From the NCBI GenBank assembly GCA_012295275.1, contig CM022665.1, positions 26,069,446 to 26,131,445 of the forward strand: DNA of 62,000 nt. The letters run 5' to 3'. The stretch's first letter is position 1; every line of letters starts with the position of its first letter. The notes under the pieces are model-generated. The model was not told the DNA's origin. It saw only the letters and a program-made list of their open reading frames with translations, and searched no databases. Both the position numbers and the translations under genes were made by a program. The DNA comes from Chrysomallon squamiferum (lineage: Eukaryota > Mollusca > Gastropoda > Neomphalida > Peltospiridae). This document shows positions 13,449-24,661 of this stretch, one piece after another.

Positions 13449-14036
13449 CATGTCTTTATTTATTGAAAAAAATAAAGGCTTAAGATTAGCCATAATTGCG
13501 TGAAGAAACCGATTTTCTTAAAGATATAAACCAATATAGAAAACCGTTTTCAGACTGGTAAATACCTAAAAAGGATTTATTGAGTAGTATTTCATTATTG
13601 TAATATTTATTTTTCTCTGAATAATAAGTCTAATGTCACGATACTGCCGCAACATAACAATAATAAGTCTCAACTGATGTGTTACAATACTTGTATAAAA
13701 CTATTACCGCGTCTTACATATCTTTCCCGTTCAAGTGACTGAAAGTTTACATAAATATGGACATTTATACTAAAAATAAATATCAGTTGATCACTACTTT
13801 TTTTTTCAGTTCCCATCATAGACGTTCATTTACACGCATATATACTCCCATACATATACCCTTACATATCCATATGCGAACACCCATAGGCACACCCATA
13901 CCCATACACATACACACACATACACACATACATAAAAAAAAAAATATATATATATACACACACACACACGTACACATACATATATACTCATGCATACAAA
14001 CATTTATACATACATACATAAACAGACATAGACACA

Positions 14037-14179
14037 CACACGTGTCGTTTTAAAAACAGAAGAATAACACTTCTGGAATGATAAACATTACTGCTTCATT
14101 TGATAGTTCTGACCTCAGGCAATCATATTATACGTATCAGAGATTAACAGATGATAGTCAACAAACTGACATATATAAT
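14037..14179 (+). repeat. Dispersed repeat family A, copy 1, joined to a CA-rich microsatellite
   Basis: About 110 bp of core (landmark GATAGTTCTGACCTCAGGC) recurs in reverse complement at 32620-32746 with about three mismatches. This copy carries about 11 extra bases near the microsatellite end. Both copies abut a CA/TG run at the same end. It is an unclassified interspersed element, perhaps a SINE fragment or MITE. Confidence 0.85.
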
Positions 14180-14351
14180 ATTAACTATTTTCACGGAGAA
14201 ATATGCAAGTAAATAATAACGATAACAATGATGAAACTGAAAGTAACCATGAAACTGCTGATGATAACTATCACGAATATGACGATGCTGTTGATGGTGA
14301 TATATTATTTATTATACTGACATACAAACAAAAGGAGAGTTCAAAAACGTC

Positions 14352-14357
14352 TTTATT
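14352..14357 (-). terminator. Candidate poly(A) signal of INSM (AATAAA)
   Basis: Minus strand reads GATGAAATAAAGACG, followed within 20-35 nt by a T- and GT-rich stretch, the normal layout of hexamer, cleavage site and downstream element. An alternative AATAAA lies at 14838-14843. The call is by pattern only. Confidence 0.4.
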
Positions 14358-14516
14358 TCATCAAACATACAATATCAATATACATGTACAAGTATATATA
14401 TATATATATTTATATAAACTAGGCATTCTTGGCAAAACACATGTGAATTTATTGCATTTTTTTAATAAAATACAGTAGTAAAATAAAACTTTTTAATTTT
14501 AAAGCATAAAAAAAAA

Positions 14517-14552
<36 letters not shown>

Positions 14553-16243
14553 AAAAAATGACACCACTGTATGTCAGGACTTCTGGACGCGATTATCAAC
14601 ATAAATCAACACTAGTAATAGTAATATAATAACATTAGTAACTGTAAATATAAAGAATCAACATCAGAGGCCGCAGTATAAAAGATAATTATTTGAAATA
14701 TTTTGTTTAGGCACAGTAATATATCGGTACACTGGGAAATGCAGAGGCACTTGATTTAAAAAGAAGAATGCTCGAGGATAAATAAATATATATATATACT
14801 AAATGTAAATAAATAATTTCTTAGAAATTATACACCTTTTATTATTGTATACAATAAATACTGCATTGGAATGTAATTGTAAAACAATCAGTATTGCACG
14901 ATAACTGGTAAACTCGGTAACACGGTATATAAACATTGCACTTGGGAGAAAAATAATAAAACGTAGCTATTGCACAACATAAATAAATAAAAATTAAATA
15001 AAATATTGCACACAAAGAAACAGAAATAAAATGAACATGCATAAGCTAAGCTCTACAACTGATACTGAAATCTCTGGAACAAATAAATAAATAAATATTA
15101 ATAATGTGTATAGTAAGTAATCTTTAACTAATTTCTCAATATACGACTAGTACACGACTTTAGTTATCACGCGGTAAACGGATGTGCACGGTAATTCGAC
15201 ACAAAATAATAAATCTATCTGTAAAATGTAGAACCAAGCAATAAATAATAGATAACTCAATTTAAAAAGTATACATAAAATTCAAATGAACATAAATTAA
15301 TGTAAATAATACTGAACGATAGAATTTAATACATAATGTCTGTTGCAAGTTCATTAAGAATCAGTGAACTGAATAGATCAAAATAAAATAATTTAAGATT
15401 TTGAAAAATAGTTAAAAGAGTTAGAAAAAAATATTAATATTCAATTATAAAAAAAAGAAATTTTAAGAGATAAAATAAATAATTACTAATACAAGTATCA
15501 TAATCAGTATTCTAGACAAGTCGATTTTTAAAAAAGGGATACAAATGGAAATTAATTTGTAATTCTTAATGAACTTGCTAACATGCTATAACAAAAAATA
15601 ATATACAACATGACAAAACATAAAATTAAAAACTCTGAAATAAAGGGTAAATAAATAAAACTGAAATACTTTTAAATAAATAATTAATATGTATATGATA
15701 TATTTATGTTATATCAAGGCACAATCGCTTTACTTTAGGCCAACGTGATGGCACCGACGGAATGTAAATTAAGCATTCTTTTAGTTAACGGCATTAAATG
15801 ACTCAGTAATATTATCACATCGCGTAGACAGAACGATATCGTGGGCTTAACAAAGAAAAGAAAAAAAACGGTTGACTGTAATAGAAATCGCCGTTACCAG
15901 CAGATATGATACATTTCCTTGATAATGTTCTGTAAAAAGTTATTAATATAATTACTTTTATAACAATCAAGGATGAGGTTTTTTTTTTTTTTTCTTTTTC
16001 TGGATTTTTTTTTTTTTTTTTTTTTTTACCTGTAATACTGATAAAAACGCACTGGCTGTAGAAACATCCCGTTACATTAGCTGGAAATAACGTTTTATGG
16101 TGTTCAATATTGGCAAATATTGCAAAAAAATGTTTCAGGCAGGCAGGATCAATAAGATAAAATGTTTATAGTATGAATCTGTTGTTCACTGTTTGTCAAT
16201 GTGCCATTTGTTTGTTTTTCAGTCACTGTTTTTGTCAATAACT
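14352..16243 (-). other. Putative INSM 3' UTR
   Basis: About 1.9 kb of AT-rich sequence downstream of the INSM stop, with far fewer long microsatellites than the surrounding desert (exceptions: T runs at 15979-16027 and an AAAT array at 14516-14551). Many TAAAT words on the plus strand are ATTTA on the transcript strand, the core of AU-rich elements. The extent depends on which poly(A) signal is used and is uncertain. Confidence 0.35.
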
Positions 16244-17638
16244 TCAGCAGGGTCTGTTTACTGGAAGTTGCAGAAGAATCACTTGTCGGTTCTCGGAAGG
16301 ATGACATTTGTTTATGTGTCTCGTTAAGCCAGGAGAACTGTAGAATGTGCTCGAGCAGTATTTGCACGTGTATACATCTTTGTTGTGTGTTCGGACGTGC
16401 TTATCTAATACACTTTTGTTGGGAAACGTTACGTTGCACACTGAACAGGCCAATTCTTTGTTTTCACTGCCGTGTTGAGCTTCGTGTTTTGCGCGTGCTG
16501 TTTCATTCATGAAGATCTTTGAACAGAACTGACATGGCAGAGGTGTTTCACTGCTGTGGCTCATGACGTGTTTTCTCAAATACGCATGACGTCGGAATTT
16601 TTTACCGCATGTTTCGCAATGGTACTGTCCGTCTTCATGTGGTGGTACTTTGTTCTCTGCTGCAGAAGGCGACAGGGGTGTTATGACATGTTTGGTCTCA
16701 CCAGTCCGTGTAGAATTATTTTCCAAAGTATTCACATTGTTGATTTCGTTCTGATCATTTGAATTCTGTGCCGCGGGTAGAATTTTAGCAGGAGCAGACT
16801 GTTTGTTGCCCGGTGGTTGTTTCGGTTTATGCCACCTTCTGTGAGAAGCAAGGTTTGCTGGACAGTTGAACACTTTATCACATTCCGGGCAGCGGTATTC
16901 CACGTGCACTATGCGCGAGCACCGATGCTGCGCGAGCTGGAATGCGTCTTCGTAGATTTCTTTACAAAGTTGACAAATGTAATCTCCAATTTTGTTTTCA
17001 ATTTTCTCAAGTTCTGCTCGAGCTTCTGGTGTCACTTCCACGCAGTTGTAAACAGGCTCGATGTCACCACATACGATCCGGGCGCCGTCGTCCTCGCTGT
17101 CTGAAAAATCTTTAATGATGGTGCCTGACACTGGAGACGTTTTGTCTATGTCAAAGTTGATCTTCCTGGCAGCTTTTGGCTTCTTTGTGGACAAGGTTTT
17201 CTTTTCAAGTTCCACACTTCCACGCTTTCTTGGCGAGTTTGGCGTCGAGCTTCTCGCGTGGTTCAAGTTTTCTGTAACTTGAGGAACTTTGAGTGGAGAG
17301 TTGTCTGTACATAGACTGAGTCTGTCAAACGCCGAGAAATACAATGGTGACGACTGGGAATGTATGTTGCCATTATGCTGTGCACTGCTGGGACTGCCTG
17401 CTGGAATGTTCTTGTTATTGTTGTTGTTGTATCTGTCGAGAGCAGCGTATCTTTCACTGTCGCGGAATGTCAGAGAAATTGGACTGGCGGAATATCCCGA
17501 GTCTGGAGAGCCGAAGCTGGTGTACACAAGTTCATGTTCCGATCCACTGTCAGAAAGTCTGTCGTCATCTGAATGACGCTTCTCTCTGTAAGAGTATGCG
17601 CTGGTCCTGGAACGCTTCACGAGAAAACCTCGCGGCAT
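16244..17638 (-). CDS. INSM1: INSM-family (insulinoma-associated 1 / nerfin-1 type) zinc-finger transcription factor, single exon
   Basis: Seen: an uninterrupted 464-codon frame opening with MPRGFLVKR, the SNAG repressor motif that begins INSM, Snail and Gfi proteins. The frame extends four codons further upstream but without an ATG there, so the start is the SNAG methionine at 17638. Residues 71-75 are an Asn run. A basic block KKPKAARKINFDIDKTSPV (152-170) matches a segment conserved in vertebrate INSM1. Six fingers follow: finger 1 is C2HC (C222, C225, H238, C240), then C250/C253/H266/H270, C341/C344/H357/H361, C369/C372/H385/H389, C398/C401/H414/H418, and C425/C428/H441/H446. The tail HPSENRQVILLQLPVNRPC is nearly that of human INSM1. 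Known: INSM proteins are nuclear factors of neurogenesis and neuroendocrine differentiation that recruit corepressors through SNAG; human INSM1 is also intronless. Odd: one more finger than human INSM1 (five). INSM1 versus INSM2 cannot be separated here; invertebrates usually have one gene. Family assignment is near certain. Confidence 0.96.
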   Translation of the reverse strand: MPRGFLVKRSRTSAYSYREKRHSDDDRLSDSGSEHELVYTSFGSPDSGYSASPISLTFRDSERYAALDRYNNNNNKNIPAGSPSSAQHNGNIHSQSSPLYFSAFDRLSLCTDNSPLKVPQVTENLNHARSSTPNSPRKRGSVELEKKTLSTKKPKAARKINFDIDKTSPVSGTIIKDFSDSEDDGARIVCGDIEPVYNCVEVTPEARAELEKIENKIGDYICQLCKEIYEDAFQLAQHRCSRIVHVEYRCPECDKVFNCPANLASHRRWHKPKQPPGNKQSAPAKILPAAQNSNDQNEINNVNTLENNSTRTGETKHVITPLSPSAAENKVPPHEDGQYHCETCGKKFRRHAYLRKHVMSHSSETPLPCQFCSKIFMNETARAKHEAQHGSENKELACSVCNVTFPNKSVLDKHVRTHNKDVYTCKYCSSTFYSSPGLTRHINKCHPSENRQVILLQLPVNRPC

Positions 17639-18012
17639 ATTTTGTGTCACAAACTCAGGATATTCACAACAGTTAAGGCACTTTCAAAAGGCACTTCGGT
17701 GTTCAGTCACTAGCGAAAGTTCTGAAGTTTGTTCTCAGTTCTTTTTGGTATCAAAAATATCATTAGTTACGAAAATCATCGAAACAAGTGTGTGTGAAGG
17801 GGGATCGAACCAGAAGGAAGCATTCACAATATTTGTACTTGTTAATTCTTCCACTTAAAATTAAAAGTAACAAACTTCTTGAAAAACAATAAAAAACAAA
17901 AAAAGAAGATTGTGATCCAACGAAAATAATGAAACAAAGCCAAAGTATCGTTTTTGTTTGTGTCGAAACGAGAGCAATGTTCTTCCTCCAAAAGTTTGGT
18001 ACGATCCGACTT
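17639..18012 (-). other. Putative INSM 5' UTR with three upstream ORFs
   Basis: Interval between the candidate initiation site, about 26-31 nt after the TATA box, and the SNAG ATG. If unspliced, it carries three short upstream ORFs: ATG 17823 to stop 17776, ATG 17779 to stop 17735, and ATG 17763 to stop 17710. The stop of the first overlaps the start of the second (ATGA). All end before the main ATG, so leaky scanning or reinitiation would be needed. The boundaries are inferred from the TATA position; an intron here is not excluded. Confidence 0.45.
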
Positions 18013-18030
18013 GAAACACGCCGTCGAGTC

Positions 18031-18038
18031 TTTTTATA
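18031..18038 (-). promoter_or_regulatory. TATA box of the INSM promoter
   Basis: On the minus strand the sequence reads CCTATAAAAAGACTCGACGG, a strong TATA box in a CpG-containing context. A TCAAGT initiator-like match lies at about 18013, 26 nt downstream. Predicted initiation is at 18005-18012, giving a 5' UTR of about 370 nt. The orientation and distance fit the INSM gene and no other visible one. Confidence 0.6.
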
Positions 18039-18450
18039 GGCTAGCATTCCCAGGCAGTTTGCTCATTCATATGTATGCGACGCGTGCCTGACTCCTCCTT
18101 TCTCAACAATGATGCGCAGACTGACGAACCGCTCTTTGTTTCGCGCGCTTTAGCGGCTCGTTCAGACGAGATTTCCAATTGCCAGTTATTTGCAGACGAT
18201 ATCGTAAACTTGAGCGCTGATTTTTGTGGAGATTGAAAATGGGATATCTCCGGGAAGTTTGCCAGTCAATAAGAACAAAACGATCAAATGAGAGCTGTTG
18301 TCGATTACGTAGCTCAGAGTATCGCGGACATGCCGACAAAGGGAGTCGCGTGCTACGCAAAATGCGGGGTTTGTTAAAAATAGATGGAAATAACAGTCAC
18401 CAACAAAGGTTCTTTTCACCGCTAGCCAATGTAATTCGTTTATACTGACT
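18039..18450 (-). promoter_or_regulatory. INSM proximal promoter / CpG-containing island
   Basis: About 400 bp of repeat-free, CpG-rich sequence directly upstream of the TATA box, in sharp contrast to the AT-rich flanks. It contains GGCACGCGTC (minus strand, 18079-18088), 41 bp upstream of the TATA box, a related AGCACGCGAC (18345-18354), E-boxes CATATG (18069-18074) and CAATTG (about 18176-18181), a CCAAT at 18426-18430 on the plus strand, and an imperfect inverted repeat of the type ACGAACCGCT / AGCGGCTCGT around 18122-18163. The promoter call rests on position and composition; factor binding is inferred. Confidence 0.55.
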
Positions 18451-19188
18451 GATTAAATGTATGAACGGGACACATACCCATACTGGAGTTCTCTGAAGCC
18501 TTTTCACATTATAACTGCAATCTGATTTATTAATTACAATTAGCATGAATTATCTAAAACTGTTAGGGGACATTGCTTCGTTATCAAATGACAATATCGG
18601 TTTATTTGAGCGCAGACATTTGTTTGACTATACGACTAGCGAAAATAGCAATAAAAGATAATAGTTTGTTCCGCAGCTATATTGAGAAATACGCCATTTA
18701 TTTTGCTTTAGAAGATTTTTTTTTTTTTTTTTTTTTAAAATTAAAGATAAAATGGCATTAAAAAAAAATAAAAATAAAAATTCAGAGAGAGAGAGAAATA
18801 ATGAGTGAAAATGTGTGTATGAGAGAGAGAGAGAGATTTCAAAATATGGAGGGAAAGAGATTAACATAGGTTTTGTTTGCTAAGCTAATTTAGAATTTCA
18901 AAATATCGATGGCATCAGAAAGCTGTGCAAATTCTCTTCCGTGATAACAGGATTATTTCATTGTGTAATTGATTATTCTTTAATTGTATAACTCTCTTTG
19001 TGAGAATTTTCTATTAAACTACACAGTTAACAAATATAAATTTAACTTGTATTAAAATTAAGTGAAATTACTAGAGAAATACAAGAGATTAACGCTAACG
19101 TTTGTTTTATTTATTTATTTATTTAAATATTTAAAATGTAATTTTCTCATAGTTGAAAAATATTTGTAAAAAAGAAAGAGTCTCAGTG

Positions 19189-19192
<4 letters not shown>

Positions 19193-19264
<72 letters not shown>
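19193..19264. repeat. (CT)n microsatellite upstream of INSM
   Basis: About 36 pure CT units, roughly 1.2 kb upstream of the predicted INSM initiation site and just before the island with the octamer/E-box pair. Confidence 0.95.
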
Positions 19265-19268
<4 letters not shown>

Positions 19269-19379
19269 TACGTTACTTCATTTCTTGATCTCAAACAATA
19301 TCATTCCTAAGGTTTTTTCTTTGATAGATTCGTAACACATATCGGCACTGAATTAATTACTTGTTTGTATAAACACGTC

Positions 19380-19535
19380 ATGTGTACGTAGATCGTGCGA
19401 ACTGCACAGAATTTTCAACTGGGTCTCGTGTACCTATCTGGTATCATTTTGTCTCCGATGAAGCAGTTGATGGCGCACGTAGGCGCGTGCGCTCATTTGC
19501 ATACAGGTGGTGGTGGTGATTTATTGGCAGGTGTG
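19380..19535. promoter_or_regulatory. Candidate upstream enhancer of INSM with octamer/E-box pair
   Basis: Repeat-free island about 1.4-1.5 kb upstream of the predicted INSM start. It holds the POU octamer ATTTGCAT (19495-19502), then one base, then CAGGTG (19504-19509); also CAGTTG (19464-19469), a second CAGGTG (19528-19533), and CGCACGCGCC on the minus strand (19482-19491), one base from the HES class C consensus. Function is inferred from motif packing and position. Confidence 0.5.
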
Positions 19536-19896
19536 TAAGTTTGATTCTGATTTTTAAAATCAAGTTGTGCAGTATTTTCTAATTTAATATTAGTCGAACA
19601 ATTTCAATAATATTAACATTTTATTAATGGTATTAAAAAAAATTAATAATCAGTGAAGAATAATAAATTATTTTCTAAAGTTAAAAATGAAATATATAAA
19701 CGTATCAAATCCATCATTTCTGTTAATTATTTTTACACTTTTTTATTTGCAGTCTTTTTAAATCATCTAGATTCATGGGAGACTATAACTCACTGGATTT
19801 GTGACTAATTTAAAACACTTGATACCATAGATGCTTCATTTATTTATCTATTCTCTTAATTCTTTTGTTTATGTTTTATACTTTTGTGGATAATGA

Positions 19897-19944
<48 letters not shown>

Positions 19945-20279
19945 AAATATTTTTTTATTGTTATTATTATTATTATTATTATTTTTTTTTTTTTTTTACA
20001 CTTTCCAGTAGCATAGATTCTGATATTTGTAACTGAAGAGCCAAAGATTTTTATTAAGGTTGAAATGTAAATCTGTCTTTAAAAAGTGTATCAATGGACT
20101 CCGCATATTTGTTTTGTTTGTTGTTATTATGTTTTTTTTGTTTTGTGGTTTGTTTGCTTGACTGCATATTTATTTATTTATTTATTTATTTATATTTTTT
20201 TAATTTTCAAAGTTGGTGCTTTATAATGATTTTTTGTTTCAATTTTAGATTTAATCTGTCTTAACATTACCATCATCAT

Positions 20280-20900
20280 TCAGCATACGTGTATTTTTTA
20301 GACAATTCGGCGACGAGTTTCCGCTTTATCTGGATTCTTTTTCTTTGTTAAGAAACCACAAGAAATTCTGACGCCGAACCCATTACCCATTAGCTTCGCT
20401 TGTGTTTCTATAATGACTAGGTGTTCATTATTCCAGGTAAATGATGAAACCTAGGTCTTCACCAAACGACTGATTAACGGAAATAAAGACTTAGATATTA
20501 CACCGAAGATGCGTCGAAATCCTCAACATAGCATTATGTACCTGTCTAATAATGTTAATTATCAATATATGAGCTTCTTACTTTTCTCCAGGTATCGGAT
20601 TTTCGCAGAGATATGGAGTTATTTTAGCTAACGAAACACATAATGCGCGCTAATGCAGGAAATGCTAGGTTCACTGGCGCAAGCAGATGTTTTTCCGAGG
20701 ACCGTTAGTATTGCGTAAGAAGGCGCGAGGCCTCGATTTAGGCTTGAATAAGAGAGAGAATCTGAACTATTGAACGGTAAAATTAGGATTTTATCAATCG
20801 GTTATTACGCAGTTTGGTGTTTGTTACAGATCAAAGGAAAGAACCGACAATGGTTGCTAAAATTAACGGTAACCGCGTTTTGTTGAAATTATCCAAAGTA
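20280..20900. promoter_or_regulatory. Non-repetitive island, candidate regulatory
   Basis: About 600 bp of balanced sequence with AACCACAAG (Runt type, about 20353) and CAGATG (20684-20689). No gene-like frame. Confidence 0.3.
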
Positions 20901-21129
20901 CGGGAAGTTCCGAAATAACAAGTTTCATTATTGAAGATGATAAGCAGCTGGCGGATGTATTTGAAGTTATTAAATATCTTTCAAGTGTGAAGAAAAGATC
21001 AAATTTATCTTTTCATCTCGTTGCCGAGTTTCTCTATTGTTTTTAACACCAGTACAGCCGGGGTACGGAGTTATGTATTGCGTGTGACAATACCGAGTCT
21101 TTTTTTTTTTTTTTTTTTTTTTTTTGCCT

Positions 21130-21420
21130 CCTATATTTTTTGAAAATTTACCGTGGGAATATAGCTGTTTGTGAAGAAAATATTACTAGGGGCAGCATTG
21201 AAAAAATTCACCGATAAACCGTCAAACAGTTGTACGCGGTGGAAGGCTTTTGTCATGCACCCGTTGACAATGGAGAAGTGTCGCGTGCCACAGACCGAAC
21301 TGCGCATGTCCCGTACAGTTCTGGTTAAATTTTTTCGCTCGAGTTTCTTTGTCGGGTACGAAATATTCCGTTGATGTAAAACGCCTTTGTCACGACTGTA
21401 GCGTTGTGTTACAGTGCTAC
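21130..21420. promoter_or_regulatory. Island with CSL and Hairy/HES-type sites
   Basis: CGTGGGAA (21152-21159), the high-affinity Su(H)/CSL form, and GGCACGCGAC on the minus strand (21280-21289), an exact Hairy-type class C site, 120 bp apart. A 67-codon frame through it is not taken as a gene. Confidence 0.45.
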
Positions 21421-21556
21421 GCGTTCGTTTAAAATAGATTTTTCAAACCAAGTATGGTGATTAAAGTAATTGTCAGCATAGATTATGTTTCAAACGCTCT
21501 GTCATATAATTTAATAATAATAATAATAATAATAACTATTAAATAATATTACTGGC

Positions 21557-21598
<42 letters not shown>

Positions 21599-22303
21599 TT
21601 ATTATTTTACTTCATTTATCTGATCATTGTTCGAGGCTTTGCCATTTTGTTACAGTTATTTTGTAAAGAATAACAAATCTTTTTTTGTAATTAATTTTGA
21701 CTAATCACTGTATATATATATATTGAACAGATCGAGACTCGTTAAAGTAAAATAATAACAGAAACAAAGAAACTGTCTTTCAGAATATCACTGAAAAAGC
21801 ATTTTAATAATAAATAAACGAATAATTTTTTTTTTTTTTTTTTTTTAAACCTGTGAGTAGATTTCAAGATTACTTGTATTAGTGTAGTAATTTTCGATTC
21901 ATTATCATATATTCTTTTAATTATTTGACCATTGTTACGTTTTTTATATTTTTACGTATTTGTCACTTTCTTTATTTAGTAATGATACGAGAGAGGAAAC
22001 CCGCTGGTGCAAGTCACATCATTTATTAACTGTTATCTTTTAAATGTGCACTGTGTTTCATAAATTACACTAGCAGTAACGGTGAACATGTCATTGGGCG
22101 CAAAGTTACAAATAATAAGCTAATTCAGATTTGTAGCAATCAAACATTACTGACTGAAAAATAGCTATTGCCTGTGGAGAATTAAAGAACATTAATTCAG
22201 AATAGTTAAATAAATATTTAAACTTCAGGAACAAACGAGTACAAGACACACGAATATCACTAAAATACGTTTGCAGAATCAGTTTTAACAGTGACTGCAT
22301 GTA

Positions 22304-22343
22304 AACTTGGTTTAAAATGCTTAGCAAAAGACGGCATTGAAAT

Positions 22344-22431
<88 letters not shown>
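22304..22431 (+). repeat. Dispersed repeat family B, copy 1, ending in a (CT)n array
   Basis: A 43-bp segment (22304-22346, landmark TGCTTAGCAAAAGACGG) leads straight into a CT array to 22431. The reverse complement of 30271-30313 matches at 39 of 43 positions and also leads into a GA/CT array, so element and array were probably copied together. Confidence 0.8.
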
Positions 22432-22434
<3 letters not shown>

Positions 22435-22699
22435 ATTATTATTTTATTTTATTTATTTGTAGGTGGTTGTTTGTTTGTTTCCTTATTGTTTTTGGGGTTG
22501 TTTTTTTTTGGTTTCATTCATTTAACATATTTTTTCTTTTATTTAAATCTTTATAATATTTGTGTATTTACATTGGCCTAAATGAACTCCTACCTTCAGT
22601 AATTCGATTCTTTTCATGTTCAGAAAGGCAATATCCTATCTTAATTAAATATGTACCTCTCTTGCGTGTACCTTATTCTCTTTGCTAACCATGGTGTAT

Positions 22700-23300
22700 A
22701 AAAACAAACACATTCAAAAATTAAAAACAACCCGAATCAAATATAGCTCAGTATAGCTATTGTCAATCGCTATATTGACATTCCATCGGAACTTTATAAC
22801 AAATACCCAATCTTTATTGAAATAATTCCGAAGCCATGGCCACGCAACACTAAGAAATACTTTATTACTTCACGAATGCGATGTTTATTGAAGGGAGCGG
22901 AAACTCTCCTGTAGGAATGTGCATAAGAGGCGGAATATATCGGCGCCGATCGATGTTAGCCGAATGCGTTGATTAGTACTGGTGAGGACTGTAATACGAA
23001 CTGCAGTAAGAGACGCCAGGTCTCTGTTTGTTTGTCTGAAATATTATATCCTTTACTAATATGTCTGATCAATACGCTCATCGATTGGTTTATCAGAACG
23101 GAAGTCGGAGACAAAGAGGCATCGTTCCTTTCCGTGTACGATTTTCTTGGCGACGGTCATGCGTCAAAGGTAATCGTCGACTCGTTCTTCCCACCGCTCG
23201 TTCGTGATCGTGTTTTGTCGTCTGTTTGGCGGACAAAGAGTCTATTAGCAATGACATCATCGCCTGTACAACTAATGGAATCGCATGCTTTGAGATATTC
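22700..23300. other. Non-repetitive island with a 110-codon open stretch, no recognised gene
   Basis: An ATG-less frame runs from 22969 into a T-rich tract; its first 110 codons are compositionally normal, but the product (TEVGDKEASFLSVYDFLGDG inside) is not familiar. ATCGGCGCCGAT at 22939-22950 is a 12-bp palindrome. A conserved non-coding element is as likely as an exon. Confidence 0.3.
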
Positions 23301-23984
23301 TTTTGTTAGCATATTTCTTTCTTTTCTTTTCTATTTTTTTTTTTTTCTGTTTTTTTTCTTTTTGTTTTCTGTTGTTGTTTTTTTCTTTATTTATTTAGAA
23401 TTATTTATTTATTTATTTATTATTATTACGTATTAGTTGTTTGCGTAATTATTTTAATTTTAAAATAATATATTTGTAACAGTAGTTCTATGGTAACAGA
23501 TGTACGTAGCTTTACAATAAATGATATATATTATTTTTACATGTCATTGCAATAAATAACAATAAACGAAACCTTATAATTAGGCTTACGTAATATTTAT
23601 ATTTATATCGGATATAACTATTTATTTCTATTTATTACTGCTGCCTTTATATTATTCTGCTATTGGTGTAGATGTTGTTGTTATCATCGTCATCGACAGC
23701 ATCATATTCCATACCACCACGATCATTATCATTATCTTCATCATATTGTTTTCTTTTATTCCTGTTTCTCTGTTTTTCTAAAATAATAAAGACGTTAGCG
23801 ATTAGTTTGGTGTCAGAATTATATTTAGGACTGCGAGTGATTCAAATAAGAAAAAGGATAGACTGAAATGGTATAGAAAATGTGCATGTTGTCAGGAAAA
23901 GCTAAAGTGAGGCATATCTGTAATGACACACAATACTGGACACTTTCTTGATTTGAAAAACAGTCAAGTTACCTGTTAGAAAAT

Positions 23985-24433
23985 TAGTTGCTGAGAAGTT
24001 ACGCTATGAAGTTACGCCTTATCAAGCAGCTCGTACAAAACCCCAGTCTCACTGTATTAATATTAAAACTACAATTCATGAAACTATCAGTAATTGTCAG
24101 TAACAAAACAGACAATGGTGAAACTATCAGTCATAAAACAATGAGTTACAAAAAAAGTATCAGTCACGAAACTCAGTTATGAAACTACTGGTAATTAAAC
24201 AATCACTCATTACACTACCGATTATGAAACTATCATGAAAATCAGTTATGAAACTACCAGTCGTGAAACTATCGTGAAACTATCATGAAACTACAAGTCA
24301 TGAAACTGCCATTAATGAGTCAACCAGTCGTGAAATGACCAGTCATAAAACTATCAGTTACAAAACTGTGAGTGATGAAACTACCTGCCATGAAACTATC
24401 ACTCATAAAACTATCACTCATAAAACTATCAGT
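23985..24433. repeat. Degenerate minisatellite (ATGAAACTATCAGTC-type)
   Basis: Some 450 bp made of variants of a 15-20 bp unit around GAAACTATCAGTCATG, with TCATAAAAC and CGTGAAAC variants. Unit length and spacing vary, so the array is old. Frames here are repeat products. Confidence 0.8.
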
Positions 24434-24616
24434 TACTATATTTTAAGCCTGAAATATATTAATTTGTTGTTTAGTCAGTGTTTTTAATTTTTTAATTTAA
24501 TTTTTATTTTTTTATATCTGAAATTTATGTCATTAGTGACAAGTATGAAATCAATAAATTTGCTATTGTTATATATATATTTATTATTTATCATTGATAT
24601 TATTATTATTATTATA

Positions 24617-24661
<45 letters not shown>

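Noticed and set aside
16201-17676. Several plus-strand frames of 68-110 codons
   Set aside because: Antisense or shifted shadows of the INSM coding exon.
17800-17812. GGATCGAACC resembling a B-box
   Set aside because: Lies in the INSM leader with no A-box partner.
17763-18047. 94-codon minus frame in the INSM leader
   Set aside because: Its ATG (18047) is upstream of the TATA box (18031-18038), so the predicted transcript lacks its start.
22969-23436. 155-codon frame
   Set aside because: Lacks an ATG at its start and ends in a T-rich tract; kept only as an unassigned island.
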